Part shown: piece by piece, positions 12,901-27,900 of the stretch
How positions within the stretch are numbered: position 1 is the first letter of the stretch
Layout: the number at the start of each line of letters is the position of its first letter
Assembly (NCBI RefSeq): GCF_015706575.1
Contig: NW_024037048.1
Span: 9,875,512 to 9,939,511, forward strand
Direction: 5' to 3'
Source of the DNA: Patiria miniata
Lineage: Eukaryota; Echinodermata; Asteroidea; Valvatida; Asterinidae
DNA length: 64,000 bases
Program-made: the position numbers and the translations under genes
Notes under the pieces: model-generated
Database searches by the model: none
Seen by the model: the letters and a program-made list of their open reading frames with translations, nothing else
What the model was told of the DNA's origin: nothing

Positions 12901-15900
12901 GAAACAGCATTCTAGGATCTCGATTTCAAATCAAAAGTTGCTGAACTATGTTTTGAATTGGGCCTGAATTCAGCGTCCGAGACACGTTCTCACTGAGCCG
13001 ATTGTAGCTACGCGATGTCGCGCACCGATCCGACGAATTATAGCAGCCGCGCGCATGAGCATCGTGCCAACGCTTGCGCGCGCTTCGCCGAATAAAAAAC
13101 TAACTACTAACGAACATTTCCAACGGTGCGTCCATGCACCATTGGAAAGGCCTTCTTTTGTTGATTTCTTCAAAATGACAGCTTGCCAGAGAGAATAATT
13201 TCACAGGGAGTTTAGTCCCCTTACTATCTTTCAACCAAGCATGTTTGTCAGCAATAATTACGTCAGTTACTTTTTGGATAGTTGCAAATGATGGACTATA
13301 GCTTTAATGCAGTCATCCTCCAAGAGTGATTACAATTAGCGAGCTACCTACTCAACTCAGTTGATGTCATTCTTAGGCCGCCCTGGGGTCAACCTGTGAA
13401 TTGCTTGTGCCGCGTAACTGTCAGCATCAAGCAGATAAGTCATGTTCAGGTCACGAAACTGAGAAATTGTGTGATTCTCGTGGAACGAGCGGCATCTTGA
13501 CACAAAATACTTGTAAGCGCAACCAGGCTCATGTCACCCACAATGAAACAGCGATTCCACAGCGTAGAGAGTCATGTTAAAAGCAATTACGGTTAAAGCA
13601 TGTTGATAACAATCACACGACATCCACAGTCACATCTGTTAAATCTCCAATTTTTGCCGCACGCTGATTAGCGACACGACTGTGATGATGATTCCCGCCT
13701 GTTGGGAACACGTCGCAGAAGTTGAAACTTCTCTACTCTTGCAACTGTGGATTTCTATCAGCGCCGACTGATGCCGATCATCTTAATATCATCGCAGTTC
13801 CACTCGGGTCGCAAAAAAAAGCCGACTAAGTTATTCCTGACAGCTCTAGCTCAGGTGCAGCTTGATCCTAGCAAGTCAGTCGCTGACTGTTCTGTGTCGA
13901 CGCAAAGTCGACCTGAGGTCGGCTTTAATGATTTTTGATTGGCAAAGTACCAAGGTAATAGGGACAGGAAACAAATGTTGCACTTTGGACCCAAACTTTA
14001 TAGAGTGAACCATGTTGCTTCCATGGTTCCAAAAGGTGTCCATTCCTGCACAAAAATGCATGTTTTTCACTACAGGGGAGGGGGGTGCAGCAGGGTCGCG
14101 ACCCCCTCCTTTCCTATTTGGAGTGCTGTGGTCCAATGGTTATAATGTTCGCCTCAGGTGCTGTAGTTCATATGTTAGAATCCTGACGGGGAATATGGTG
14201 CTTGTGTTCTTGGGCAAGACACTTTACTACAATTGCCTCTCTCCACCCAGGAGTATACATGGGTACCTGTGAAGGTAGAGACCAGAACGCGCTGATCTCG
14301 AGCTGCTGCAAAAAATAGTCTCATGGCCTGATGAATAGGGGTAATAATTGTAAAGCGCTTTGAGACCTTTGGTATTTAAAAGCGTTATATAAGCACCACA
14401 ATATTATTTTTATTAGTATTTTGGGGTGTGGTTTCTGCTGGTAGCCGTCAGTATTAAGCTTAGTATATGTTTGGAGGGTGGCCACACACTTTTAGACTTT
14501 TCAAATAGCATAAAGTAACGGCTGCTATATAAGAGCATGCTGGCAGAGTTACAAGCAAGGCCAAGTTCGGGCAAGGACCACTTAATAGTCGACTAGTAGT
14601 TGATTTGTGACGTACCTTACGCCTGCGCACTGATAACAACGTGCGAACGTCTCTAGTCAAACGCTGGTCAAAATGTCATTGCAAAACTTCTGGATCCTGG
14701 CTCTCTGCTAGCTTTATGAATGCGCACGGCTATTGGTTACCAGCGAAGCAACCAACCCCAGTAGGCTGGTTCCAAATAGTCGACTAGCGTAGTCAACCAC
14801 CGTCGACTAGACAGAGTTCGGGCAAATGTTAGTTAACCATTGGTCAACTATAGTCCTTGCGCGAACTTGGCCCAAGCTGATCACTATAGTTATCACAAGT
14901 CAAGCACAGGTCAATCACAGATCATCATAAGTCAATCATAAGCCATCACAAGTCTATCACAACTTATCACTCTACAATCGCAAGTCATCACAAGTCATGT
15001 CCTGTTATTTTTAACCTGACTCGTGCCAAATTGATTTGTGATTGCCTTGTGATTGATTTGTGACTGCCTTGTGATTGCCTTGTGATTGCCTTGTGATTGA
15101 CTTGTGATTGATTTGCTATTGATTTGTGAGTGCCTTGCGATTGATTCAGTTTCAAACTCTGATCACAAATTTGTACATTTTCCAATAGTCCTGGATTTCC
15201 CTGCCTATCTCTTTGGCGTGGACAAAGAGCTCCTGCGATCCAAACTGATCAGCCGACAGATGGACAGCAAATGGGGAGGACAGACAGAATCCATCAAGGT
15301 CACGCTCAACACGGAGCAAGCCGCTTACACCAGGGATGCCTTAGCCAAAGCCGTCCACGCTAGGGTCTTTGACTTTCTAGTAGAGGTAGGATAGATGAGA
15401 TTTTGTAAGTCCTCACTAATCATCATGTTCATCACAAGTCCTCACAATCCTCACAAGTCCTCACACAGCCTCATGAGTCCTCACAAGCCCTCACATGTCC
15501 TCACAAATCCCCTCATGTCCTCAAAAATACTGATAGGTCCTCACAAATCCTCACAAGCCGTGACAGGTCCTCATAAGTCCTCACAAGTCCTCACACAGAC
15601 AGACAAATGGACAGCAAATGGGGAGGACAGACAGAATCCATCAAGGTCACGCTCAACCCGGAGCAAGCCACTTACACCAGGGATGCCTTAGCCAAAGCCG
15701 TCCATGCTAGGGTCTTTGACTTCCTAGTAGAGATAGGATAGATGAGATTTTGTAAGTCCTCACAAATCCTCAAGTTAATCACAAGTCCTTACAAGTCCTT
15801 ACAAGTCCTTACAAGTCCTCACAAATCCTCACAAGTCCTCACACATCCTTATGAGTCCACACAAGTCATCACATGTCCTCACAAATCCCATCATGTCCTC

Positions 15901-18900
15901 AAAAATACCGATAAGTCCTCACAAGTCCTCACACAGACAGACAGATGAACAGCAAATGGGGAGAAAAGTCCATCGCAACTCCTGTCAATCATTACAAGTC
16001 CTCACACATCCTTATGAGTCCTTACGAGTCCACCACAAGTCTTCACAAATCCTCGTAGGGTATTCAAAAGTCCTCATTAGTCCTCACAAGTCCTCACAAG
16101 TCCTCACAAGTCCTCACCAGTCCTCACAAATCACTACAAGTCCTCATAGGTCCTCACAAGTTCTCAAAAGTCCTCGCAAGTCCTCACAGATCTGTCACAC
16201 CTCACAAGTCCTCACGGATCTGTCAAAGTCCTCAAACCTCACCAATACTCAAAACCCCACAAGTCCATCTCAAGTTCTCACAGGCACATGAAAGGTCCTC
16301 AAAAATCCTCACAAGTCCATGAGAAGTCCTCACAAATCCTCACAAGTCCACAGGAAGTCCTCACAAATCCTCATAAGTCCTCACACGCATCACAGGTTCT
16401 CACAAGTCCTCACAAGTCGCTCAGTCTCGAGTCAAGTCACAAGCTATTCAAGGGAACTGTTACAATGGCATTCCTTTTTTACTGTACCTCCCCTGTCACA
16501 AATTTCTTGAGTCCAACGACCAAACTTTCCAAGACCAATCCAGAATCATCTTATTGATGCGACCTCTATCGCCACAACAACTCGACAGTGGTTGCCTGGG
16601 ATTGGGACCGGCTACATCACGGGAACCAAAGTTCAAATCCAATCTTGGACAAAGAGTCGATCGAACCTGCCCCCAAAAACTTTTTTTTTTGTTCTCGTCT
16701 TTCAGTCTATCAACCAGGCCATGCAGAAGGATCGCGAGGAGATCAATATCGGCGTCTTGGACATCTACGGCTTTGAGATCTTCCAAGTAAACGGCTTCGA
16801 GCAGTTTTGTATCAACTTCGTCAACGAGAAGCTCCAGCAGATCTTCATCGAGCTCACGCTGAAAGCTGAGCAGGTCAGTCACTGAGAAATAAAAAGCTGT
16901 TTAGTAATGGGAATGTACAACATCTCGCTGGAATTTTCAAAAATGGATGGATCAGGGGGTCACTTTTTATAGCAAATATTGTTACACTGACTCGTTTGAA
17001 GTTTTGTGTTTGTGAACGCTGGAAAACCCAAGGAACACAATCATGTTCCTGTAGTCTGGTACCCTGACCCTACTTAAGATGAAACGGAGCAATTTATAGA
17101 CGTCATGGAATTATAAGGTCAGGGAACCAGTCTAGTAGGCTTGTACCCATTCATATGTGTGTAATCAATTGCAATCAAAATGCAGACTATATATGGTAAA
17201 TTGGGGGCACTATTTGAATAAGCCAGTTTTTCCAACGCTGGTCGGCTGACCAGCATTGGAAATTGATACAAAAATATCACTTTACTTGAATATGACAGCA
17301 CACCAGATGCCATGATTTTACGGGATGTTTTAGACTGTCATTCACTAACAGTCAAGTAAGGTATTTCCAAAGGCTTGAGAATTCTGCACCCACTTACGAT
17401 CTGGACCGACATGAACTTTTTTTCTGGAAATTTGGATCAACAAGACAAAAATCAGAGAAAACGGTAACATCAGACCATACAGTGACATCGACATCATGCA
17501 TGAGCTGCTAGGCCGGTCAGCGATCAATTACAAAATTACAACATCGGCTGCAAATGGTGCTGGACTAAATCATAGTGCAAAGTACATGGGAGCCCAGAGA
17601 GGCCACATAAAGCGTATACTCGATCGTAAGGCCAAAAAAAAAAAGTCTCCGGTTTCTGGTATGGAGCTTGCCCAAAAAGTGGTGTGGCGACGCGGCTTCT
17701 TTTTTTTTTTTACCGGTCTTTTTTGCTTCAAATGTCGGCTGATGACTGCAAATGGTGCCTGACTAAACTTAGTGCAAATATATGGGAGTCCGGAGAGGCC
17801 ACATAAAGCTTATTCTCGATCATAACCCCATCTAAAAACATGTTAAAATTGTGCAGCAGCAGGATTCCAGTCAAACCAGTGAGTGTGGCGCTTTTGAGAC
17901 ATCATCTTAGGCCAAAAAAAAAAATACTCGGTCTCTGGTCAGCACGCGCGTCGATTTTAATCATGCGTGTCAACCTTTTTTTTTCCTTCAAATTAACACG
18001 GAAGCTACAACAGCGCCCTCTATTGCCGCGCCTCCTCAAATTTTTGTACCAAGGAGCACCAAGGAATGGGGAAATTGCACCAAGGCAAATGATAAAGGGC
18101 ACCAAGGCAAATTATGGAGGACACCAATGTATAATGAGGACACAAAAAAGCAAAATAGTACCCACCTTGTCTGTACAATACAAGCTTGAAAAAATAAAAA
18201 GCCACCATTTTTAATGTTGCCGATGCCCATGGCTATGGCAATGTTCGTGCATACCAGAAACCAGAGACTTTTTTTTGGGGGGGCCTTCATGGCCTTAGGC
18301 ACCCTAGATACATTTTTCGGGCCAAATGATAATGGTCTAAAAATGTCAATCTTTGTAGAAAACTGATTTATTTAACATGAATTTTACATCTTTTTGTTTT
18401 TGGTTTTCAGGAAGAGTACGTGCATGAAGGGATCAAGTGGAATCCTATTGACTACTTCAACAACAAGATTGTGTGTGATCTGATTGAAGAGAAAAAGGTC
18501 AGTCTGGTTCCCAGACCAAACGCTTCTGACTAATTTTAAGTCAGGTAGCTGTCACATTCAAACGTGGGTACCTGTTAAAGAAACCCAACCGTCAAATTCA
18601 AATCTCAAAATCTTGGGTTTATTTTTGCCAAAAATTTTTGCCAACATTTCGAAATTTTCTAAAGGCAAAATTTCACAGCCAGCTTCTGATATACAGCCAA
18701 ACGCCATAAACGCTGATTCGCAAGAGTGATTTCGACAGTATTTCTGCAATGTTTCTTGCCGAAACCTGATATGTTTTAATAAACCGGGGCGTGCACTGGA
18801 GCGTTAATTGTTTAACAATAGGCCGTGCACAACGGCCCACACAACGGTCAGTACGCGGTCCACCTCCACAGACTTCATGGACTTTGTGTGTGTGTGCAAA

Positions 18901-21900
18901 AGGTACGAGGGATAAGCGTGTTTAGACGTCACCCGGAGGCGAGTTGAGGCAATCTTGACGTCTTAACCCGTCAGCCATGCCTGTGTATAAAAACAGCCAG
19001 TGCGTGTTATCACTGTCTCCAGCGCTAACTAGTTAATAAAGGTCAGAGCAATAATACTACAACATCGGTGCATCGATACAAGACTTCATGTGTGTATGAG
19101 CTCCGTGCGCTACCAAAAGAGGGCGCCCTTTTGCCTAACAACGACGCCCCATGGGCGGGACATTTCGCTGGTTGACGCGCACCGTTCCTTGTGTGTGACG
19201 CACGTATACCAGGGGATTTGTACTATGTACACGCAGTGGCCGCGCTTCGCGGAAAATAAATTGCAGTCAGGCAAGATGGCGTCGGTCGGTCACCCCCAAC
19301 TGTACTTCCTTCGCCGGTGAGGGGGTGCTTGTGAACGGAGCGGATATGTAGGTTTTTGATGAAAACTTCGACTTACACAAGCGTCCTTAACTTGACATCT
19401 GTTTTGTTTTTTCCACTTACCCTGGTTTTCACTTTGAAAATTCCTCATTCATGACCCTCAAAACCTTTCTTTTCATTGTCTGAGAAGTTACCAAGTACTT
19501 TGTAAAGTTGGTTACGGGTACCGGATTCCATAATCGGGAACCGGTTCCTGACATCAGTGGCCGGTACTCGGTACCCAGTTCCATGACGCAGCAAAGCACA
19601 GCCCCTTGTTTTATAATCAAGAATGTCCGGTTTTTTTTTTAATTTTCAGTCACCTCCAGGAATCATGAGTATTCTGGACGACATCTGCGCCACCATGCAC
19701 GCGAAGAGCGAAGGTGCCGACGAAAAACTGCTGCAGAAACTGAACGGGGCGGTCGGTACCCACCAGCACTTTCAGGGCACCGGCACAGGGTTCATTATAC
19801 ACCACTACGCTGGCAAGGTACGCCCCGTAATTTCCTTTTCACAATATTACCATTTTATAACACCTCACGCACTAAGTCTGTCTCTTGATTGGTCACACAC
19901 TGTTGTTTTACCATACAGGGTGAGTAAAAAAAAAGCAAAACCCAAATGTCAGGATCGTTATTTTAGTGAAGTTCTGCATGTAGCACTTTGAAAATCTAGG
20001 ATATGAAAGCCCAATTCATAAGCTTTCTTTCAGTACAAGAATCATTTAAATCACTCATGTAATTTCCAAGTTACGGAACTTTAAACACAACCACTGTTTT
20101 AAAGTTCTGTCGACCGATCACAGAAAAGGTGTGCGTTCTTTCAGCAAAACGAAAACAGTTCACACACATCCCTATGTGATTTGTTTTCATTTTGCTGAAA
20201 CAACACTTACCTTCTTGTGATCCGTGGACAGAACTTTGAAACAGTGGTTGTGTGTTTAAAATTCAATAACTTGAAAAGAACATGAGTAATTTGAATGATT
20301 CTTGTATTAAAAGAAAGCCTATGAATTGGGCTTTCATATCCTAGATTTTGAAAGAGCTACATGCAGAACTTCACTAAAACAATGGTCCCAACATTTGGGT
20401 TTCGCTTTTTTTGACTCACCCTGTACTCTTGAGGACAATACTTTGTGTTTCCCTTTGTCCCTGTAATATAACACTCTCCCGTAGACTAAGCACACAAACC
20501 TACTACAGAGGACCGTTTTGAACAAAAGACCCAACTTCTGAGGACTGAAAGGATCTGTTGTTCTCCCTTTGTGTGTCTGTCCTCGGGGTTTATGTAGAAC
20601 AATGCGTCACATGGTGTTCGCTAATGTGACCATTTGACAGCGCATAACCATAAAAAACTATACCACTGGAGCCTCACTATGAAAAAATATCATAGCGTCT
20701 CCCCCTCAGATTCTATCTCCTGATTGGTCGAGATTGCGTCACATGCTATTTGCTATTTTTAGCATTTCACAGTGCATAACCAGAAAGACTAAGGGCCTAA
20801 TGCTCGAGTTGGCCATTCTTGTCGAGTTCCCTGAATGTATTTCATTAATTGTGAACTGTTGAATGGGATGGCGCCAGACTATTTAGGTAGGCATAATGCA
20901 GCCTTATTTTACTGTCATTTTTTAAAATCTGGCTTTAAACATTAGGGAATGTCTAATTGCAAATGTTGAACTATTCATTGAAGCAGACTGGAATTAAATA
21001 GTAATTCACTTGCTTTCGTTTCTCTTCGCAAGTTCCAAAAATTAAAATTTTACTTCATTTTTAATGCAATATGGCTGACTCGTGCATAAGGCCCATACCA
21101 CTAGAGCCTCACTCTGAAAACCTCTGTATGCATAGCAACCAACGTTGCAACAAGATGTCTGCGTGCACATGCATACGGGTGTGCGTGTTGCGCGTATTGT
21201 TCCGACGCGCAACAGAGTTGGGTTCAAACATTTCAGGAAAGGGTAGTTTGGAAAAGTGCAGTTGTTTTCTGTTATTTCTGTCGCTAGGTGACATATTCGA
21301 TTGACGGATTCTGTGAGCGGAATCGAGACGTGCTGTTTCCTGATCTGATCGAGCTTATGCAGTCTAGCGAAAGGTGAGTCATGATAACATCATGTCAAAA
21401 TAACCCGCCAAATTTCTTTTTGCCCCAAAAACCTGGACTTCTCTTTTATCCCTGACTAAATTCTGTCTTCCAGCCATTTCATACAGAGATTGTTTCCGGA
21501 GAAACTCGAGACAACAGAAAGGAAACGGCCTACGACAGCATCAACCAAAATCAGGGTGAGTCCATTCAAATCGACATAATCGAGAAAGCTAATTTTTCTT
21601 CCCTTTTTCTGAGAAGGGGAGGGGGGCGTGAAAGACTTTACTTCATGAGTGAGACAGAGTTCATGGTCGTGACTGTCAATTGAAAAGGATTCCCATTATT
21701 TTGTGGAATGTCAGTTGGTGCATGGAGTGTTTTATAGCACGTGGAACACCCAATTTGTGTGCAGTACAGTGCTAGCCCAATGCGAAATGAGTGACCTCGC
21801 GACCCATTTTCGCGACTGCAATAAGTTGGTAGCTGGTCAGTGGAGACCTGAAGCATGTGTTGTTGCGAGGGCCTAAGGGACAAGGTGATTGATTGCCAAA

Positions 21901-24900
21901 AAAAGGCATATGCTGAAGTTTGTTACTAACCAACGGGGAAACACAATCATTTCTTGAGCTGCTTTACGCAGCTGAAAATATATGGGCACTTCTAGTGTTA
22001 TGTTACGTCAAGACGGCTTTTAGGAGCTCAGTGAATAAACTTGAATATGTATTTTTTCAAATCTTATACATCCATCATCTAGAAGTGGTCCAGGAGATTG
22101 CAGACTAGGAGTTTGGGATCATTTCTCTGAATCATTAATTAGATATCATGGTTAATGGGCTCTGTTGTGGACATTACCAGAGATGACATTTTTCTGATTT
22201 TAATCAGAAATCTGACTTTTTGACTTTTCCAATGAACCTTCCGATTTTCTTCAACGATTTTACCTCAATTTGAAGAAATGTGGATGAAAAGTCGATGAAA
22301 ACAACATGTAAAAATGAGCGTAGGTTTAATCTCTTTCACCAGTTGTTAATAGAGTGTTTCTAGGGGAGAAACACCTAGGCCAACACCGATCGGAGCCTTT
22401 TCCGGCTGGATAAAAGGTTAAACAATGACCTTTGACATGGAAAAATCACTGCGTCACACGGTAATACAGTGTTTGCTGCGTGCGTGTACTAGCTGCACAT
22501 GATGATATGCAACGGTACCAACGTATGTATTGTGCCGCTCGCTAGCACATGGTTGGTCGGGTACGGGTTGCCTCATCTGCTCAGTAACATCCAGTGGATA
22601 AAATCCAACCAGCATGTGTGATTATGGAGGTTTCAGATTGAGTTGTACAAAATGCAATGCTTTAACCCTGCGCAGCGTTTACAAAAAACTTTACAACAAC
22701 TCGTCAACTGCTGGGCAGCAGGTACTTTCCCGCACTACGCAAGACCCTATTCATAGCAATACAACAAAAAGCCACGTGCCAGACAGTGTCCAGACAGTTG
22801 CCAGACAGTGCGCTGGAAAGATAATTGACTGGCGGCTGTGGTATGCAGTTATGAAGGGAGATGACTGTGTCAAGTTACAGGTCTTTGTTGAATTTCAATG
22901 AGACTTGGCAGGAGGCCTGGTCAAAAGTTTGTTGACACGGCCTGGGTGCAGCCCTGGCTGCAAAGTTCATTGAACCAGCTGATTTGGCAAGGGTTGAATG
23001 AGGATTAGATAGGAGGTGAACGTTATTACCTGGGGCCCAAAAGGTAGCAGGTCACTCTGCACAGGGTTAAAAATCAGGATGATTCTCTTGAGGATGGCGA
23101 AGTGAGCATTAGTGATACATTTCACTGGCATTCGTTGGAAGAAAAAGACAAGCCCGATTGTTTTCCCACGTACATGTATGAATATTACAAGTGGCGAAGT
23201 GGAGTTGTATGGTTGAATCACATGTGCCAGTTTCATTTCTGCATTACGCTTCTTTTCATCAAGCTGGAATTGCCTATATATTCAAATAGATTTTACCGGT
23301 GATTAATTTGGGGTAAACGTAATTTAATTGGGCCAGGTTGTACAGTTTGCCAGTCTTTGTTCTTCGCAGACCCAAGCCAATCTGCTCGTGACGAGGCTGA
23401 TGAAGTGTACGCCTCACTACATCCGCTGCATCAAGCCGAATGAGACCAAGAGACCGAGAGACTGGGAAGAAAAGAGGTGAGTTTGAGAAGAAAAGAAACT
23501 AGAGTTCTGAAAATGACATGTCATGAAAAGTGTGTCATTCCACACTTTATTTTGTGTGGGGGAGTGCGGTCTAGTGGTTAGGGTTCGTGACTCATGATCA
23601 GAGGCTCAGGGGTTCGAATCCAGCTGGTGGCCACATGTTGTGTCCTTGGGCAAGCCACTTCACCCCACTTGCCTCTCTCCACATAAGAGAATGGGTACCG
23701 GCATTAGCTGGGAGTAACCTGCGATGGACTAGCATCCCATCCAGGGGGAATAGAAATATTCTCAGTCTGCTGGCCATATGTTGTGTCCTTGGGCAAGCCA
23801 CTTCACCCCACTTGCCTCTCTCCACCTAGGAGAATGGGTACCGGCATTAGCTGGGAGTAACCTGCGATGGACTAGCATCCCATCCAGGGGGAATAGAAAT
23901 AATATTTGTCTGCTGGCCATAGGTTGTGTCCTTGGGCAAGCCACTTCACCCTACTTTATTGCCTCTCTGCACCTAGGAGAATTGGTACCGACATTAGCTG
24001 GGAGTAACTTGCGATGGACTGGCATCCCATCCAGGGGGAGTAGAAATATTCTCAGTCGTTTCATGCCACTGAAACCGGAGATAAACGCCAGCCTGATGGG
24101 CCATTTTGGCTTGTGACAGACTTCACTTCACACATTTTATCCCCCTGAAAGGAATTTCGTCCCAAAAGAAGTGTCTTGAAAAACCTGGAATGCTTTGAAT
24201 GTTAATCTGCGAATTCCAGAGAGAAATTGACATCTGTTTCAGGAGAAAAGACTTTTTGATAGTAAAACTAAACAAATTTCTAAAATCTTTTTTGTTTCTC
24301 TGTTATTTTTACGTCGTAGAGTGCACCATCAAGTGGAGTATCTAGGATTGAAGGAGAACATCCGAGTTCGACGCGCCGGCTTTGCCTACAGGAGGGAGTT
24401 CGACAAATTCCTCAGAAGGTTCGTTCTGCCACACCCGAACTAATTTAAAGCTACAGTCCATCATTTGTAATTTGTGCATTTTGTTCGTTTGAAGCAACAA
24501 AAGTGTTCAAAATCTAATGAAGGATACTGAACAACTAACCTGATGAAGTTTCAGCTCAACTTCAGCTGTATATTCCGAGAAAAACAGCATTCTAGGATCT
24601 CAATTTCAAATCAATAGTTGCTGAATCATGTTTTGAATTGGGCCTGAATTCAGCGTCCGAGACGCGTTCTCACTGAGCCGATTGCAGCTATATGCGATGT
24701 CACGCACTGATCCGACAAATTATAGCAACCATGCCCGCTTGTGCGTCGTGCCAATGCTTGCGCGCGCTTCGCCGAATAACAAAACGAACAACTAATTTAA
24801 ATTTTCCTACGGTGCGTCTTAAGATGCACCATTGGAAAGGCCTTCTTTCGTTGATTACTTCAAAATGACAGCTTGCCAGAAAGAATAATTTCACAGGGAG

Positions 24901-27900
24901 TTTAGTCCCCTTACTATCTTTCAACCAAGTATGTTTTACAACAATAGTTACGCCAGTTACTTTTCGGATGGCTGCAAATGATGGACTATAGCTTTGATAA
25001 TCTGTACACTGGCATGTTTTGGAATGTTTGGTATGGTGTAAATTTGTGCATATTATAAACGGATAGTATCGTTTCGGTCTGCGGTAACACCACGTGGTAA
25101 TAACTACTGCTTAGAAGATATTTAGTTCTGAAAAGAACTTGTCCTGCTTATTATCAACTTTCGCTAAGCAGTTTTTGTTCTGATAAACGGATAGGCGTTA
25201 AATTTGGGCACTCCAGTTCATTATCATCATCATTGGGCGGCCGCAGCCGAGATGGATGCAACCAAACTCTTCCAGACTCTCTTGTCCGCTGGCCGTGATG
25301 ATGTCATCAACGTGCTGGCTCACATCATTGCATACAGTGTCAACGTAGTTGAGGGGTCTCCTCCCTCTGTTGGGGCAAGGCAATCACCAGCAGATGAGGT
25401 CAGAGACAACTTGCTCTTTGGCTCTATAGCAGTGGGCGGCGAAGCGTGCTCTGCGTTCTGCTATTGTAGTGATAAGTGGGATGCTGCCGTATATTTCCGC
25501 CTTTGTCTTATGTTCCCTCCAGGAAATATTTTGCGCTCTTATGAGGAGGCGAGTGTAGGTGCCATCTAGCCTCTGTTTAAGCTGCTTTTTCAAAGACCAT
25601 GTCTCGGTACTGTATAGCAGGATACTTTCGACAGAGGATCGGAAGAAAGCAAGCTTGGTGGATTGAGATATGTTGGATTTCCAGATAGAGTGGAGTTTGT
25701 AGCACGCATTCCATGCTTGACCCTTGCGTGTGAGAACGTCCTTCTTGCTGTCAGCTATTTAGGGACCAAGATATTTGAAGTCTGGCACCTCTTTGAGTCG
25801 GGTGCCACCTGTAGAGAGGACAGGAGGGTGGTTTGGTGCCTCGTTAATGGTCACCAGCTCGGTCTTCTTAGCCCTCAAGAAAAGTCCAAATTTGGAAGCA
25901 GCACAAAGCTTTTGATGATATGCAAAATAGCAAAGGAATGAGTAACTGTTGTGTTTATAATGATTTTCTGTTGTGCACCATCAATTTGGGCAATTCAGAA
26001 TACAGTGCGCCACCAAGAGTTTGCCATGGAGAGTTCATTTTTTCCAGTGCATTGTGGGAGATGGTCGACAAATTCGCAGCGCGGTGCATTTGAAATTGTT
26101 GTTTTTTTCCAGTCAGTTGTTTTGTAAGCGTATGATTCGGGTATATATGTGCCCTTCTCTTTTCTTTTTATCAATATGGTGTTTTTTTGTAAGGCGGCAC
26201 AACGCCTCAGTCTGTAACAAATTAGCGCGAGTTGTCAACTGACACTCATTCAAAATGGGCTGTAATTTAAAAAATGGACTCTCCATGGCCAACTCTTGGT
26301 GGCACACTGCATCGTAAATTGCCCGAATTAAAAAAATCATGTACATGTAACTCAAACGTATTTTTGTTGACTACCAATCCGATTTGCTGGGTTGGGTCAT
26401 ATTTAAACAAAGAATTGCCGTTTCATGTACATAATAAAAACTAGATTTTACCAGTACATGCTCGTCAATCCTCCCGACAGATACTCAGTCATCACCCCAG
26501 AGACATGGCCCCAATGGCGGGGTGACGTCCGGTCTGGTATCAAGCATCTCATGAATGCCGTCAATATGGAACCAGACCAGTGGCAGCTGGGCAGAACCAA
26601 AGTCTTCATCAAGGCCCCTGAATCGGTAAGTCCCCCCACCCCCCTTGTCAATACCCAAGTCAGATGGGCAGTCATAACCTAAGAGACATGGCACCACTGG
26701 TGGGGGATGTCCAGTCGAGTATCAAGCATCTCATGATTGCAGTTACCGTAATGATATCGGAGTCTTATACAGCCCACGTATCTACCAGCAATTAGGTACT
26801 CAAGGCGCTGGAAATTATGTCTATGACTAGAGACAGGTAAATGAAGTTTATGAGAAATATGAAACCCATTATCTAGCACCTTATAAGGGTTTACAAGGTG
26901 CTGCGGCGCATATTGCAGCCACTGCCAGAAACACCGGGGTAAACCCCTTCTCTAAGCCATAAGCGTTACTGGGTTCTTTAACGTGCATTGCACAACACAC
27001 GGGACCTACGGCTTTACGTCCAATCCGAAGGACGAAGAAGTAATGGTAAAGTGCCTTGCTTAAGAACACAAGCACCATGTTTCCCATCAGGATTTGAACC
27101 CATGTACCACGACACACAAGTCGAACACTAACCATTGGACCACAGCACCCCAAATAATCAGTAATTCTTTTTTTCATAAGAATCTTTAGGACGTCTTTAT
27201 TACTTTCTTCATTTTCTCATCTTTTCTTCTCGTTTCTAGCTCTTTCTGCTCGAGGAACAACGAGAGAGGAAGTACGACCACTTCGCTCGCATCCTCCAGA
27301 AAGCCTTCCGTCGCTTCAATGCCCACAAACACTACCTACGACTCAAAGAACAAGGTACAATTAAAGGGAATATACAACATTTGCTTTTGCTGTTATTTTC
27401 AGAAATGGTTGGATTTTGAGGAGTTAGTATTTTATAGCAAATATTGTTACACTGACATGTTTAAAGTTTTGTGTTCGTAAATGCTGGAAAGACCAAGAAA
27501 AAAAAATCATGTTTCTTGTAGTCTAGTTCCCTGACCCCACTTCAGATGAAACAACAATTTATAGACACTGGGGATATTGTAAGGTCAGGGAGCCAGTCTT
27601 GATGGCTTTTACATGTTCACAGATGTGTAAAGATTGCAAACAAAAGTGGACTAACTATATTTGGTAAATGGGGGACAGTATTGGAAAATGCCAGTTTTTC
27701 CAACGATGGACGGCTGACCATCATTGGAAATTAATACAAAATTCCACCTTTCTTGAAAAAATGTTAGCTTACTAGGTGCCATGATTCCACATTATGCTTT
27801 AAACTTTCATTCACTTACAGTCAAGTGAGGTATTTAATAATAAGTTTTGTTTCCTAATGTTTTCAAATGTTGAATATTGCTAAAAACTATCACTTTTTCT

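Larger units (their letters stand above)
21474..24320. other. Introns around exons 12-14: content
   Basis: Besides the exons and the SINE cluster at 23557, the stretch 21640-23330 shows no recognised family. It holds a short tandem of CCAGACAGTG at 22787-22812 and AT-rich unique-looking sequence. Confidence 0.4.

Noticed and set aside
25204-25569. 121-codon plus-strand open frame
   Set aside because: The opposite strand clearly encodes the RT C-terminus of a LINE; this is its shadow.
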